Shown: positions 48,441 to 63,679, counted from the stretch's first letter. The stretch is DNA of 64,000 nt from Puffinus mauretanicus (GCA_023333565.1 JAJKFH010002269.1:310001-374000); one strand, 5' to 3'. Notes: generated by a model from the sequence alone, not told the origin. A program made the numbers and translations.

Positions 48441-51400
48441 GCCAGTCCAGATCCACCTGAGCCACAACACAGGCACGTAACAGTGGGAAACTTGAACAGA
48501 AACAAATTCTAGTACTCCAACAAAGACCAACCATCTCTATATCATAACTTTTTACGGTTACAAGAGACTTAAGAGACTAATATATGCTTCAAAGTTTTCC
48601 TTAGGTGTCTAGTCCCAAAAGATCCATTCCGATAAAAGCAGAGATCATGCATGTATATGGCCTTTCTGGTCATATTTCTGTCAGTGTCAATCTGACAATG
48701 TCAAATTTCTGATTTTCGCCACTGGAGCTGCCTTTCCCTGCAAGAGCTAATTGTAAATGTACTTTCCCTTTACTTTTATTAAATAAGTTGTGGCCTTTAT
48801 GCACACTTTTTCCAAGATAGATTTCTTGTTCTCCTGTAGCAAAAAACATACAGCTGGTATAATCACACACTGTAACAAAAACCACTGTGGTGTTTTTTGT
48901 GTCCACTCATACTATATGATAGCTCTTCCTGATCTCCATAAAACACTTGCAGTAAAACCTTATTAAAACTCTGATGTATTTAATCTGTTGTGGGCACGGT
49001 ATAAGGCAGTGGTGAAGCAGTGAGAGTAAACTTTCTCAAAGGTGAAAGCAGAGCTAATGTGAACATTGGGAACTTCTACTAGCTTTTAAATTAAGTAGAG
49101 TACACATACAATGATTGTGTATGATTTCTCTTTTGTCTTGTGTCTGTTCATAACAGCATCACAATTATTTGCAGGCTGAATGTAAACAACTCATTTTCTA
49201 TGGGACAGGGAGAGATTGCAACTTAAACGAACTCTCTGCAAAATGTATAAATTCTGTAATAGAATATTTATATTTCAAGAATATATATATACACAGTAGA
49301 GACTTAATGCATACTACTAAGCATCACAACTGTAGTTTGAAGAGCTATCATTTCAAGTCTTTATCGGTACAACTCTACTGGTACAGCTACACTTGCAAAG
49401 CCAATAGTGAGGCATGGTTTATATCAACAAAGTGACTGCTTGTGCCTTGTATATGTAAACTCTCCTCCCGAACGATATCTACTACATAAAAGTAGATGAT
49501 TTCTTTCCACACTGTTTGACCTAACTACTCTATGCAGTTTAGCTGACCGTAATCCCGCACCTCCATATAAATGGGAAATGTTAAAAAAAATTATATATTA
49601 GATAGTTTTCTATCTAACAGATGTAGATTGCTTCCAAAAATCATCATCATTCTCTTCCCCTTCCTTCCTGTGCTATCAATGAATAGATTAAATGTCAAGT
49701 TTGATCATTCTCAACTCCATCCATTGATTCAACTTTTTATGTCTCGACAGCCTAAAATAAGGAATGTTTTGTGACAGTAAAAGGCAGCTGAGAATAATCT
49801 CATTTACATAGATTAAGTAAAAAGCAATCCTGTAAGGATAACCTGATACAACCACTCAATTACATGGTCTTCCTAATCAGTGTGTTTTCTATTCTTCCCC
49901 TTCAATTGTATAAAAAATTATAGATGTCATAGATTCTTGACAAAAAATGTAAACAGAAATGTTTCTTTTTTTGAACTTCCTCTCTGATTCCAAGTTAGAT
50001 TTTTTCTTAATAGACTGGTATCGTGAAAGCAACAGCATTAATTCAGCTTAATATTTAGTTAAAACAAAAAGAATAGTAACATGTAGGCCACTATAGAGGA
50101 GAAACAAAACCTTCCCTAACTGCATCCATTGTTCACTGTATAACAGAGGACCGTCACATTGCTGGGGTGGCACTGATCCTGTCTTAGTCAAAAGGAAAAC
50201 TACTAAGTTCAGTTCCTGACCAAGTCCTCTTCCCTCTGTCTTATTTTCTACGTATTTTTCTTTCTCGAACTGGCAACATGAACAAAATGTCCACTGGGAG
50301 CCAGTCTACAACTATCAAAAACAATCTAAGAAAGAATTTGAACTACTATATGTAGTGATAAAAGATCTCAAAATTGTACTGAAGAAAGTATGAGTACTGG
50401 GACTTTGAGTTGGAGCTTCTAACAGGAATAAAGCAAGCTCAGTAGAGAAAGATGGTTTGTATTTACCTATAGAACTTTGAGTAAATAAAGCAAGCCCCCA
50501 ACTGTATTTTTAAAACATATTTCAAAAATTCATGGATGTGGTTAATCAGCTTACAGTAACAGAAAAGGTATCAATAAGCAAAAGGTATTTTCCTTTTTAA
50601 TCTAAACTTGATTTATTATTTTCTTAATGCTTTGGAAACATTGTGAAGGATCTACTTACTGAATGACCTGTTGGTAATATATGAAATTATATGCTGGAAA
50701 GTATTCAGTCGGTACAACAAACAACTGAGAAACAACAATGTTGACTTGCCTGGTTCAGTATAACTTGCAAAGAACACAAACAGTACTTCCTTGTAAGACA
50801 CCATTTCAATCTCTACTTTTGGTTTTTAACCGGAAGAGCTTTACACGCATAAAGAAAAAGAGGACTCTGTAAGCTACAACAGAAAAAGACAAAAGAATAA
50901 ATGCAAAGGTTTCTAGTGATCTGTTACAAAAGCAGATCTAAATGAACCGCATGCAAAACATGTAAAACAAAAGGTTTATTTCTGTGGATGTTTTTTACAC
51001 AAGCTATTCCAGCAGTATTCACCTGAAGCCAAAAGCCATGGTAACTCAGTTAGCATATCACTAAATCCTAGCTGATTTATGCCTGCCCAAAAGATACATA
51101 GGTACAACCGTAACATTTACTTAACCAAAGACCGTTGACCAGCAAATTGATAGCATGTTTTGTCTGAGATCTACAAAATGCATGTTTGGAAAAATTCCCT
51201 ATCCCTGCTATCAATTCAAATGCATAAACAGTTCTCTGAAACTGCAAAGTAGTTTAAAATACATGTAATCGCCAGTAAGAAACATATGTGTGACTAAATT
51301 AAAAAATGTATTTGAGTAATATTGAATAAAATATGTATTTGAATATATAGAAATATTGAATTAATAATGCATTGTATGTTAGGTCAGGGTCGTATCATAT

Positions 51401-54400
51401 CAGTCAAATAGTGCTAGACTCAAAGCAATCCTGACATTCAGGCAGTGTAAGTAATGCCTAGTTTTGCCAAAATTTCTGTGATGTATTATCACATATGTGG
51501 TATTTTATCTCATTTCTTTGTTTGTTTTAAAAAAATCTCAGATAATTTTCAAGGCTACTTCTTCAGTTTGTCAAGATCCTACCTTCCAAGGTACCTACAA
51601 TCCTCCCAGCTTCTCTCTTGCAAAATTAGTAGTCTTTTTTATCATATCACTCAACATGGGAATATTGGCTAGTAGGAGAAAGGACACATAAATTTGCATT
51701 TCTAACATTTATTCTAATAATTTCATAGTCTCTTAAATTTATGAATGCACCAAACTTCCAAACCTGTCCCTAACTGTGTTGTGCCAAAATCAATTGGAGT
51801 TACCTGTCAAATGATCCATTTTACTGATCTGAAAGATTTCTGCTGTGTATTATATCACCTAGTCTATCTGAAGCAATACTACACTAAACCTTACCATCAT
51901 TCTTTATTGATTTTTTGATGCAAATTGTCTCCCAAATAGCAACTGGTCTGTCAAATTTATATTGAAAACATACTCAGCTACTAAGCTTTATTGAAATTCA
52001 TATTGTAGAGAAACATCATTGTGTACTTTTTGACCATATTCCACTGCAAGCTAATATACTATGACATTTTGAAACAGTGATAAAACTCATGTCTAATCTA
52101 TATTCCATCAATTTTACCAATTGTCCTATGTCACTTTCATGCACTTTCAGATTACTTACACTGATTGTCTTTACTAGCTTTTCTGGCAATTTAGTTATAT
52201 TTTAGATGCAATTCTTCTGAAGCACTTCATACATCTGGTAAACATTTGGCATGATGTGTTTTATCTGATTTTACCCATCAGCCTGAATAAAAACTAGAAT
52301 TCTAATGCATGTCTATATTTGGTAATGAAGTCGTACATAACACAAAAAAGTAACAGCAATATGTACCAAGATGAGATGACCTCATCATTCACAAACCTAA
52401 AAGAAATGATCATGCTATTATCTATTGAGAAAAATCTCTTACATTATGCCTCTCTTTTTTTTTCGCCTTCAAATGATGGCATCTTCAAAATCCCTGTATT
52501 ATCTCTTTCTTTCAGTGTGGATTTCATCATTCAAACTACAGTAGTGTTAGCCTCGCTGTCAACATCTCTAGTTCTTTACTCTCAGTCCTTAAATATCTGT
52601 CTAAAACCAGTTGTTCTTAATGACTCCTGAATACAACACATGCAATATTACCTGGTTAACATGACCTAAAAAGGGATGCACTCTCTTACTAATTCCTGTT
52701 TCATAAAGCGATTACTGTAATGAACATTTCCAGCATAGCTTTCATGTAGAAGGCCTTCCTAACTTACAATCTGAGCACATATTTCATTCAAAAATTTCCT
52801 AGGGAGCATTTTAGTCTTCATTTGCTGACGTATTCTTAACACAAATGCATAGTTGTAGTAAAGAAGCATTTAAGATTGCAAAAGTAGATGCTATCATACA
52901 GTGTCACTATGCTAAACAGACAAACATCTCTGTTTCGAAATTTTTGCTAGTTGGAAATGAACATATTTGTTTTTGATATGTACTTACACAGAGGAAGGCC
53001 AAAGGATTATGTTTCAGGAGGGTTGGTCAGTTTTGTATTGTCTTGAAAGCACAATTATTTTTTTTTTAAGTATCTACAATGCTTTGAAGATATTAACTGA
53101 TACATATTTTACAAGTTGAACATTTAGAGGTTATGCCTATGAATATGAACATAATAAAGAAAAAGAACTCCAGTGCTCAGAGTTGCATGATACCCTAATA
53201 CTGTACTAAGATGACATACTGATGACAGGATATGCTCAGCTGACATACAAGTCCCAAACCACAATCAACTGACATAGCAATATAAACATACATGGGCAAT
53301 AAAAAAACCACTCAGTTAACCTAATTTAGATGATGTGGACATGGGAGACTGGAGCAAATCCTCATTCGGTGTTTGATAACTGGGATCATGACATCTCAAA
53401 GGCTAGCTATAGTTAGGGATATTTTACATATGGTGGTGAAAGTTTAAAGATGGAGACTATGTATTTGAATTACAAGGTATTAATATTTTCTAAAAAAGCA
53501 GAATTTCACTCTTGACTCAGAAAATTCAATCATAATACTGTTGTCATAAATGAAGTACTTAATTACTAAATTATCCTATATATGATTTGTCTTTTTTTCT
53601 TTTAAGTACATTAAGCTAATGTCATCATAATTTCTTAGTTGTCCCATTTTCCAACTGACCAACTGTCAGTTACTATTTCTAGACACAATTACAAATTCAG
53701 CACAGAACGTGGCAAAATAAATGCAGAACAGATTGAACACTGAGGGGAATCTAACTGATGCAGCTAGCAGAAATGAAAATGTTGCAAGCCTGCTGACAGA
53801 TTGGAAGGGAGTAGAAGGAAGCCAAATGAACTGACAAATGCAGCCAGAAAACTTGTGAGACAGCAGGGTACAAAAAAGCTAGACTTACAACAATTGGGAT
53901 ATAATAACAATTGCAATGCATGATCATAGAGAACGATCTACAGATATTTATATAATACCATTACTGCTATTAACAAGTCAGCAACTAGTTAATTAAACAA
54001 ATGCTCTCTGCACTTAACACAGTATTTTAATTAAACTGAAAATGACAAAACTGAAAGTGAAAATAATCACAGTTACCTAAAACATTGTGAATTTTCTGCT
54101 GGAAAATGTATTTCATTATCTGTCTACAAAGAAAATCAGAGTAAAAATGTGGCATGTGTTGATCAGTCCTTTATTCTTGACTAATTCCAAGATTCACACA
54201 GCAAAATTCCTTTAGTACTTTTGTGTAGTGTTATTTTTTCTCTTAGGTAGCTGAAGTCTAAACTTTTCAACAACCCTTTAACAAGGTACGATACCAGATA
54301 TACAAAATATATTGTCACATAACTTGAAGACTATTTTCATTGTGTTTGGGATAGAAAAGAATGCACAATATTTCTACAGGGGACAAGACGACACCTTTCA

Positions 54401-56151
54401 TAATTCTCAAATTAGAATCAGATCCCAAGAAAGAAAATCTTATTATTTATGTCATTTATCTTTAGGGTCTTTAAAATTAGATTGAGCTTCCTTTTCATAA
54501 GGTATGTAGCTCTATCAATTCACTTAAGAAGAAAATCCTTAGTATTTAATTTTATTTAAAAATTTTATGGACATGGAAATTAATTTTCAGCTAAAACTTT
54601 TCATTGAATTTCCTTGTCCTTAAAATGTTAGTCCTTCCAATTGCACTCTGAGCAACACTTGCGTAACTGTTGTAAGCTGCTAGGGATTTTTGACAAAATG
54701 TTCTTTGGCTGTCTAGCCCCCATCCAAGGCAAATGGAAAGTTAGATCCATGGATGCATACTGTAAACCTTAAGTGCACTAAAAAAGCCATATCTGTAGTT
54801 AAGGATTCTAATTTTTTTACATGCACAAAACCCCTGTTCTGGCATGCTTCTACCTCTGACGGAAAATGCAGTAAGTCCCTTGCGCAAATCTACATATTAA
54901 GCTAAATGCCCAGTGTGGTCCCAGATGAGTGTATATTTAGTCCATAATAAACACAGGCCCAAATATTTGCGCTCCACTTCCAGAGGCAGTTAACTGTAAC
55001 ACTTTCTTTGCTTTTGTTTGTAGTCATTGTCCTGCCTCCGTTCTCGTTTTAGGTAGATGAATTTAATTTTGGTAAGATGCATTTAATGTATGCCACTTTT
55101 ATACGCCAATGCTTCAGAGATTTTTGTTATTGCAGTTTCTGTAGGGTTTCACACATTTTTGAGGCATATACTGTCCGTATCACCCACATCTGTAACTTTA
55201 GCAGGTACAAAAGACATAGCCATTAACTATATTGAATACATTTTTAGATCAAGGAGTTCCGTCAGGTATGCTAGATGCTATCTGCATCTATACCAAGGAG
55301 TAGATATGAAAGTACTCCACTTTCAGATGGTGGCCAAGACAGTCTCCCTGTTCCTTCTGCATTCACCTGCATGTGGTAAAATTTAGTCCCCTGTTTTCTT
55401 TAATAAGTGAAAAAGAGCAGGGAAATCCATGAATGGTAAGAACTTTACATTTGTCTTTTATTTAAGGTCTCAAAATGTGCTTTACTCTTTAAAAAGATTT
55501 TTTAAAATCCTGGGATTAAGAAAGTTGCCGTCTCAAATATCATGTTAGTCAGCATTAGCTGTGGCATTATTTTAGACAAACTAAGATTTTGAATAAAAGT
55601 ATTATTCTTCTAATGTCATGTTCCCAAGGGTAATGAAAGTAATTACAAATCGTTTCACACAAGGCTATGAACTTTACAGGGCTGTGCTTCCTTTGCCATA
55701 TGAACCACACAGTATCTAAAAATTGTTGAATTTCACTTCCAAGGAATCCAGGTGTGATGTAGTTAATGCAGAACTTCTTTTATGACACTGCTCAACACTA
55801 TTTAGATGTCCTATGCCAAGGAACTAGAAGAATTACATATCATCATTCCTAAAATTTAAACAAACCAGCTTTGACGTATGAGTGCAAATGTAAGCAGATA
55901 AAAAATGAGTAATAAACATTCAACTCTTGTAATGAAGCAAAATTTGAAGAAGTCAAAACATAGAAAAAAAAATCAAAAAAGGTTCCATTCAAAGCAACTG
56001 AAAAACTGTACAAAATCACCCACAGAATTGCATAGAAACATTTTTTCACTAATCTTCAGAACCATTTTTGGTATCTTTGATATCCTTGACCTTATTCTTA
56101 AATCACAACTTACTAGCTAATCCATTGCATTTTCAGTACAATCACAGAAAA
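48441..56151. other. AT-rich unique DNA, no gene seen
   Basis: Nearly eight kilobases without a recognised transposon. The largest frames are 103 codons at 52319-52630 and 98 codons at 55090-55386 (both plus), and 88 codons at 49169-49435. None shows a domain, repeats or coding-type composition. Confidence 0.5.
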
Positions 56152-56452
56152 TGGGGGACAAACTTTTTAGCTGGGCCTGTTGTGACAGGACAAGGGGGAA
56201 TAGTTTTAAACTAAAAGAGGGTAGATTCAGACTAGATATAAGGAAGAAATTTTTTACAATGAGGGTGGTGAAACACTGGAACAGGGTGCCCGGAGAGGCG
56301 GTAGATGCCCCATCCCTGGGAGCATTCAAGGTCAGGTTGGATGGGGCTCTGAGCAACCTGATCTAGTTGAAGATGTCCCTGCCCATGGCAGGGGGGTTGG
56401 GCTAGATGACCTTTAAAGGTCCCTTCCAACCCAAACTATTCTATGATTCTAA
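56152..56452 (+). mobile_element. CR1 LINE 3' end, plus strand
   Basis: About 300 bp: GGACAAGGGGGAATAGTTTT, then AGACTAGATATAAGGAAGAA, TGGAACAGGGTGCCCGGAGA, CCCTGCCCATGGCAGGGGGG and GGTCCCTTCCAACCCAAACT, ending with ATTCTATGATTCTA at 56441-56452. The GGCAGGGGGGTTGGGCTAGA tail differs from the ATGATCTTA-type tails at 10.8 and 23.5 kb, so this is another CR1 subfamily. It is well preserved and heavily 5'-truncated. Confidence 0.95.
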
Positions 56453-59400
56453 AATAGTGGCTTCAGCAAAGTATATTGCTTCTTAATAAGTGGTTTAATA
56501 TTTACTGCACCTTTGACAATATTTCAGTTCTTCTACATAGCACCTACAATATTTGTATTTAAAATTACAACTCTAAAAAAGGAATTAGAAATGCCATTTC
56601 AAATACAACCATTTCTTTTAGCTAAAATTTAGAAGCTTTTCAAAAGCACCCCCTACCTGACTTCTAACACTTGTAAACAAAATCTTAATAATATACTTTT
56701 TCATAATATTACAAGAAGACAAATTAAAAACTCATGTTTAGTCAGCAAATATAATGAAATATTTTGAACCTCTATGCATCCTGTGAATCAGCAGGATGTA
56801 GGTTATAGTTGCACACAATTATAAAGTTTCATTAAAGTGTTCACAGAACATTAAAATGCTACGAAATTTTGGACTACAGTTCATATAAATATTAAATCAT
56901 TCTTGTATTGCTCTCAAAAACTGTCAAGTCTCAGTTTAAATTTCTGTTGCGAAACTTTCCAAGAGTTGGTGGTAAATGAACTATGGTGATCACAGTAAGG
57001 TTGGTTTTTTTGCTTACTGGCAACATATCACTAATAGTTCATTGATTTACTTTGTAAAGAGAAGAAAAAGAGGGATATTGAAAAGAAAAAACTTCTTTTC
57101 AATGGAACAGTTTAAGAGAACATTTTTCTGGGGCTGAAAGCCAAAAAAAGCTTTCTAGGCTTCTTTCTTCTGTATAATGTAATGCAGTTGACTATAACCA
57201 TGTATTATAGTTACTGCTATTATCCTATTTTTGACATTTTGTTAAAAAAACGTACAATTCATTACTCTTAGTAAATGTTCCTATGTCTAAATTTGTCTTC
57301 ACTGAAGTTCTGTCTTTTTTCTGACTAACCCTAACTCTGCGGGCACAAAACATATGTGACGACAATTTTAAAAAGCCCTACTATATACAACAGTACTACA
57401 CAAAAAGGCATAAATATGATAGCAGTGAAAAACCTGCCTCAATTCTCCATAAAGATTCAAGCTTTACTCTTACACAAGATTTATCCTATTGCTTGTGATT
57501 AATTTGCTATCCCTAGTACCATATTTTATTGTATATTCATAACTTTAAAATACATGCAGGAAGTTACATTACTCCAAGGGAGTCAAGAAATATAAAATCT
57601 AATAATCATAGATTATAAATGATCTCTAGCTCAGGCAACCAGGTTGTAGATTCATGATGATTCCCATGAGGAAGGAACATTCAGATTAAAGCCATTGCAG
57701 TAACTCCTACCCTGTTATCCTGGCTCTTCTGTAGCAGTCAAAGAAGGAAATCCTTCACCCTTAGAAACAAAATAATTATAAAGAACAAAACATTTTCCCT
57801 CAGGAAATTTCCTGCACTGACCCAAATGGGGGGGGGGAACCTAAGTTGTTTTCATCTTCATCAGACACTGATCCTATACTGTGGGTAAATCATCTGGGCT
57901 TGAAATAAAGCCAAATTTCTCATAGCACTGCTACCTTAAATACATTACAAAGAATTTGATTTTTTACCGAGGTGCTGTGCTGCATATTTGTCTTAACATA
58001 CTACTATCTATTCCATAAAAGGATCAAGGTATACAGTATCTGGCAGGTTGGCGTTTGTGGAAGAACTTGTCCACTGCATTTTTCCTTTTTCTCTTCAGAA
58101 ATGTGCAAAATTTCATACAAAATCAGCTTTCTTTTCTAATTCTTTCATTGCATTTTATTTTTAGAGGCAAAGGGAAAAATGTCACAGCAAAAGAGCCTTG
58201 GAAATTTAAAGCTGAGTTAGGCACTGAAAGGACAAATTCAAACACTGAGTTCTACTGAGCTGCACAAAGCACGAAACAAATTCCAGAATGCGTTGTAATC
58301 TCAAAACAGGTAATTGTACAACTCAGTGGACCAGATCTAAGCACACACAATCCTAGAGGAGCGTATGTCTATTTGCACATCTCTCATGTTCATATACATC
58401 GTGACTGTATATATAAGACTGAAGTGACTGCACATAATAGAAATAACCAGGTTTTGAGCTGACAGCTAATAATGGCAGCAGGTAGCTGCTGAAATAGTTC
58501 TGCTGTATTCCACTGTTGAGGACCAAAACTGGAAAACAGCATGTGTTTTTGCAAGTATTCTCTTAAGAATACTGTCCCTAAGGCTATGTCTGAACTAGTA
58601 CAGTAGACGGGGCTAGGGCAGTAGGCTTGAACACTGATGCACTATCATCCATATTTCTTATTTGTTAGCAGAGCCTCCAGTGTGGCTTCAGTCTTTGCCA
58701 ACTAGCAACTCCCCCAGATATTTTCTGGGCATGGTGCATCTGGATGGTGCACATCAGACAGGGACTGCTTCCAGCAAGTGGTATGGATGAGGCCTATAGT
58801 GAGATAATGGTTATTAAACTAAAAGCCAACTTCTGTTTTTTTCTGATTGCTTACATACATATGTATTCTGACACAATACAGATACACAAGGCCAGTTCTT
58901 CACAGCATTTAAACACTTTTTTAACTTTAAGCACATCACTTCAAAAGAAATACCTATACCTTTAAAGATAGGCACAGGTTAAAGCACTTTGGCAAGAAAA
59001 AACCTAAGTTCTTAAGCACTTCCACTAGGTAAATAAGTAACAATAAAAAAGATATAAAAATAGACTGTCAAAGAAAGAAGCTCCTTACTTTCCAGATTTA
59101 TAGACTAACGCCTGCTCATCCCCTAAGTAGAGACTCAGATAAGAGCAAGTATTTAAAATGGCTTTGTGGAGACACCTGCCTTCAAAGCCAGGGCACAGAT
59201 CCTGGTTTACTTAACAGCATAGACATAAATTCATTAGCTGTGCGTGAAGTACCTGTTTTGAATTTACATATAGACATCTCATTTGCTTCTAAGTGGTTTG
59301 AAAATATTAATTTGTGCTAGCTGCACAATGCAATTTGGTACAAAGGCCTCAGAGCTTTTTCTGCTGGAACTGATATATTCCCAGAAGCAACACTGTGCAG

Positions 59401-59952
59401 AAACACAAGGAGAGTGTCTGAGAGCACTCAAGTCCAGGGTTTTGCTCCCTAGCTAACAAATCCTGCCCTTCCGGAGCACCTGTTGGCTTGGATTTGGTGC
59501 CACACTGAATTGGTTATACTACTTGTGGCTCAGGTGATAACTTCACTGGACTTGCTCAAGAATCTCTGCAGTTTTGCTCCAACGGGCAGTGTAAATAGTC
59601 CTCCAAGTCCTTCATCTACAGCTGAAGCTCCTGGCCACGTTCATTGTCAGAAACCAAATACTGCATTAGATGGATCAGCAGTGTGATCGGTCATGGCAAT
59701 TCCTACAGTTGATTTTATCCAAAGAAATACTAACATTTGAGTTTCAATGAGGAAGAGTACAAAACCACATGGAATTTCATTACTTCTAATTAATTTCACT
59801 TAATGGATAAAAAGTTCAGTATGGGCCATGGGCCTCCTAACTGCAGGGCAGAAAGCAAAATGACTTTGGGTAGTAAGAACAGAGGAAAAGAAACTGAATC
59901 AAGAACAGAAAAGGCAAGAAAAATCTTGATGCAACCACATGGGCAGCAAAAG
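56453..59952. other. AT-rich unique DNA, no gene seen
   Basis: No transposon or RNA gene. A G10 run lies at 57828-57837. A 67-codon frame at 59483-59686 is Ser/Pro-rich near its middle but otherwise unremarkable. Confidence 0.5.
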
Positions 59953-60190
59953 CAATTGCCCTTAGTTATTGTGTCATGGAATGAAAAGCTAAGGCTAATC
60001 CCCTTAGCTTTCCCACGTGAAAGTGGAATCCAAAACTAATCCTTTTATAGTAGCTATACCACATGAAATGGGGTGTTTAAACAAATCCCCTTAATCATCA
60101 TGGCAAGAATCAGGGAGCTAAAGTCAATCCCCTTAGCTATCCTACATGAAACAGGGAACCAAAGCAATCTCCTTAGTTATGCTAGTGTTA
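59953..60190. repeat. Minisatellite, about 42-bp unit, six imperfect copies
   Basis: Units begin at 59953, 59997, 60038, 60084, 60126 and 60166 (spacings 44, 41, 46, 42 and 40 bp). The shared core is AATCCCCTTAGCTAT, then roughly CC-CATGAAA, then GGGA-CCAAAG. The best pair is the units at 59997 and 60126; the last copy is partial. Units are substantially diverged, so the array is old, but the order of blocks is clear. Confidence 0.8.
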
Positions 60191-62983
60191 ATAATGAACT
60201 CTATCAGCCTTTTAAACTATTTTGATATAAAATTATTAGTAGTGTTCTTCTGACATACCATGACCCAATGCGAGTATGCAGTAATACCTATGGCACAGAA
60301 AGTTGAACATTACTAGCCAAATTTTATGGTGTAAATTACATGTCTAACGCTCACCACTTCATGACTTACTAGTTGTAAGCGTAATGCAAGAATATCTATA
60401 TATCAGTTAGCTGAGAGGAAAAACAAAATGTTTGAGCTCTTCCTTAAGAAAATTCAGAAATTGAGAGTATTCCTCATAGTATGGAAAGCTGACAAAAAGT
60501 ACTAACAGACATGCAGGGAAATCACTGAACAAGACCATATTAAGCATATCATCACATAATTTAGCTGTTGTGTCTGCTAACTTAAACTTTGTTACTTTTT
60601 TTTTTAACTTACTCTGCAATATGCCCAGTTTTTTAACACTACTAGACAATTCCAAAGAAACATTAATAGACTACTTAAAATAAATGTTGCTAGTTGAATT
60701 CATACATATTTGTTCCATTTAGTGAAAGCCTTGTTTGGGAGTCTTTATTGGTTTGTTTTTTTAAACGGATCTGGTTGACAAGATAGTTCCCCAACATTAA
60801 GATATCCAGAGGCAGGTTCACCTCCACTTTCATCTTGTCTCAGTGTGTCCACTGGAAAACTTTTGGTTGTTTCTAAAAAAAAAAACCACAGGATCATCAA
60901 GCCTCCAGAAATACAAAATGAAATCTGTACCATTTTGCCAAGTGAGACCATCCATTTCTGTTCATTTCAAGGTTATATGCTTGTCTTAACAAAACAAAAC
61001 AAAGAGTCAGCTAGAACATCTGCGTTCTTCAAATGTTGTTCTACATCTCAACTGTACTTATGATCTTTCAATTTATTTCTGCAAGTCACGTATTATGTTT
61101 TAAACTCTTAGGAAGGGATTCTTTGATTAATTACAATAGAGGAGGATTATCCTCTTCAATCTGAAATATAGTTACAATTATTATTCATAACTACCTGGAT
61201 TTTTTACTGGGTTTCTTTCTGTTTTGTTCTTCACAGAATTGTGATTATTAAAAATAATTCAGTTTCCTTACCAGCAGTCAATAAACATATCTACAAACTA
61301 TCTGTTTTCCACTTTTTGAAGTAGCTTATTAGGATTATGTGAAGAGTATCCAATTCTGCTATGACTGCTTACAAAAATACATAATCCATGTGGTAAAGGC
61401 CTCTGTACTTGCTTGGATCCCTTTGCAGGGTATGCACATTAAATCATGTGAGCAAATTACTGTATAGAGTGTCTCTTCTTAAATCTGAAGTTTTCAATTC
61501 TTTATATTTTGGACTAGCAATTGCTGCACACTTTAAATGTTAACTCTTCCTCACAAAAGAGTTTTCAAGCTCAAGTGTTGTGCTAGAGGTTTAGAGACAG
61601 ACATCTACTGGCAGAGAGAGCAAAGCAGAGAAGAATTTCTTCAGCACTATGCTTTCAGTCCAGCTGGAGTAATTTTTCAGAAGTCTCAGGCCTAGTTTTA
61701 CTACTCCAATGTTTATAAGAGGGCCAGGATCTCATCTCAGCCCTGAGTTCATGGAAGACGTGTCTTAGAGACAGCAGGTGGGATCACTTCAAAGCAGCAA
61801 GGAGAAGATGAATAGGCAAGGAGTGTGCGCAGTCCAGCACGACTCCACTAACTATTGCTTCTTGGCCATCTTTTAGCTAGTCATAGACTATATATCTACT
61901 CGAGTTTTTAGCATGAATTCATGGACAAGAAAGGACATGTCACTGAGGAAGCTGGTAAAACAGGGACCTTTTGACAGAAGATAAAATACAGACAAAGGAA
62001 AAGAAACAGAGCAAGGAAAAGCAGGGAGAAAACTCTGTCTCTACTTACAAGGAAGAAAACCAAATGTATTAAGCCCCTGAGGACTGCAACTAACATTAAG
62101 ACTGCAGATAATGTCAAAATGGTAGTGATAGAGTCTTTCTTCTCTCACGCTTTCTCAAAAAGAAATGGGAAAGTCTGTCTCAGCACCACAAGGGAAAAAA
62201 CTGTGGGAAGTAGAGCAGTATTTAATTGTGCCCCAAACTGTTCCTAATTGCTATACTAAGATCCACTTGGCGAGAATTCCAGTGGAGCAGAAAAACTATT
62301 CGTACAAAATCTTTCCATCCTTACAACTGTTAAAACTGTTGGTACCCACGTTACATCTCATAATTTAAAGCACCATCAGAACATAAATGATTTAATGCAA
62401 TTTGCAAATGGGACTATGTGTGTGCTTAAGTATTTAAAAGAGGCTTGGAGAATGCTTCAAGCTTGCAGGTTTCTTGATAAATTGGTTACTTTTCTGTAAC
62501 TTAAAAAATTCATTCAATATATTTAAACATCTGTAAAAGGTTCAAAAGTAAAGCTGGTAGGTTTTGGGGGGTTTTTTAACTGTCTGTTAATTCTAAGTAA
62601 AGGCTTCCAATACACGGTCAGGCTACTGCAAACCATCAAGAATATATTAATTCTTTCATTTTCATTATACATAGAAGATCCAGTTTTAGAAAATAAATTA
62701 TTCCTGTCACTAAAAATGATAAAAAGCAAGCAGCAGTTTGCCTAGAGTATCCCTCAATTACTGAACACAGCTTATGAGTAAAAAGCAGCAACTGGTCCTG
62801 AGACAGTGAAGCATCTTTTGCTGCTGCCACCTTTACCTTTTTCTCTTGGAAAAAAATATTTTTGTGGCTTTTTAAAAATCCAGAGAGATTGCTTTTCAGA
62901 TACCTAGATATTTATCAACTACTTAAGCATTTATGAGACCATTTCCTAAGCACACAGGAATTCCAAGGGGTATTTCCCATGAG

Positions 62984-63036
62984 TTCAGCATAGTGGTTCT
63001 AAAAATATATTCAGTATAGTGGTCTCTAAAAATACA
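62984..63036. repeat. 26-bp tandem duplication, two copies
   Basis: TTCAGCATAGTGGTTCTAAA at 62984 and TTCAGTATAGTGGTCTCTAA at 63010 are followed by AAATATA/AAATACA. The period is 26 bp. A third partial copy may follow (GGTTCAG, TTCAGTATG). Confidence 0.8.
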
Positions 63037-63679
63037 ATGGTTCAGATAAAGATATGTTCAGTATGCATCTGGTATTTCCATAAATACTGCTTTTCTTCCA
63101 CTTTCCTTTTGTCCTTTCTTTTCCATGATTTTGTAATGAAGGCAATATTCAATTTGACGTTCTTCATAGCTCCATGTGTGTGCACAGTGAATGCTGAATT
63201 ATAACAGACCAGTATTATATTTAATTGGGAATGGATATGAGTGAGTTTTTTGGATTTCACCTGTTGGCAGAAACCATAAGGATTCTGTAATTCAACACTA
63301 CTGAAAATATACCCCATGCAATTTAAATGAATCATTCTTCCTACCTCAGTATTTTTTCTTCTCAAAATATGATTCTCTCTCTACAGAAAAAAGACAAGAA
63401 TGTGTTAATTTGCACTAAACTATACTTTTTTCTTACTGCCCTTTTTGGCAAGCCAAGATATTGTAAACTTCTGAATGCAAGATATGCATGTGAAACCTAC
63501 AAAGACTTAAAAGCTATTTTTCATGCACTGAGTACATAGATGTGCAACCCACGTATGGTACGCTCATTTATTTTAACTTCCAACCAACGTATTTTTGAAA
63601 AAACAATACAGGATTTAGCATACATTTTGTGGGGCTGCACAACTGAAAAAGTTAAATGTTTATGTGCTCCACTACTTAC

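Noticed and set aside
52319..52630. 103-codon plus-strand frame
   Set aside because: No motif, AT-rich composition, no splice or promoter context; expected by chance.
57590..57760. Possible very old CR1 tail (AATCATAGATTATAAATGATC)
   Set aside because: Only a short, weak resemblance to the CR1 3' end, with no following UTR or ORF2 blocks.
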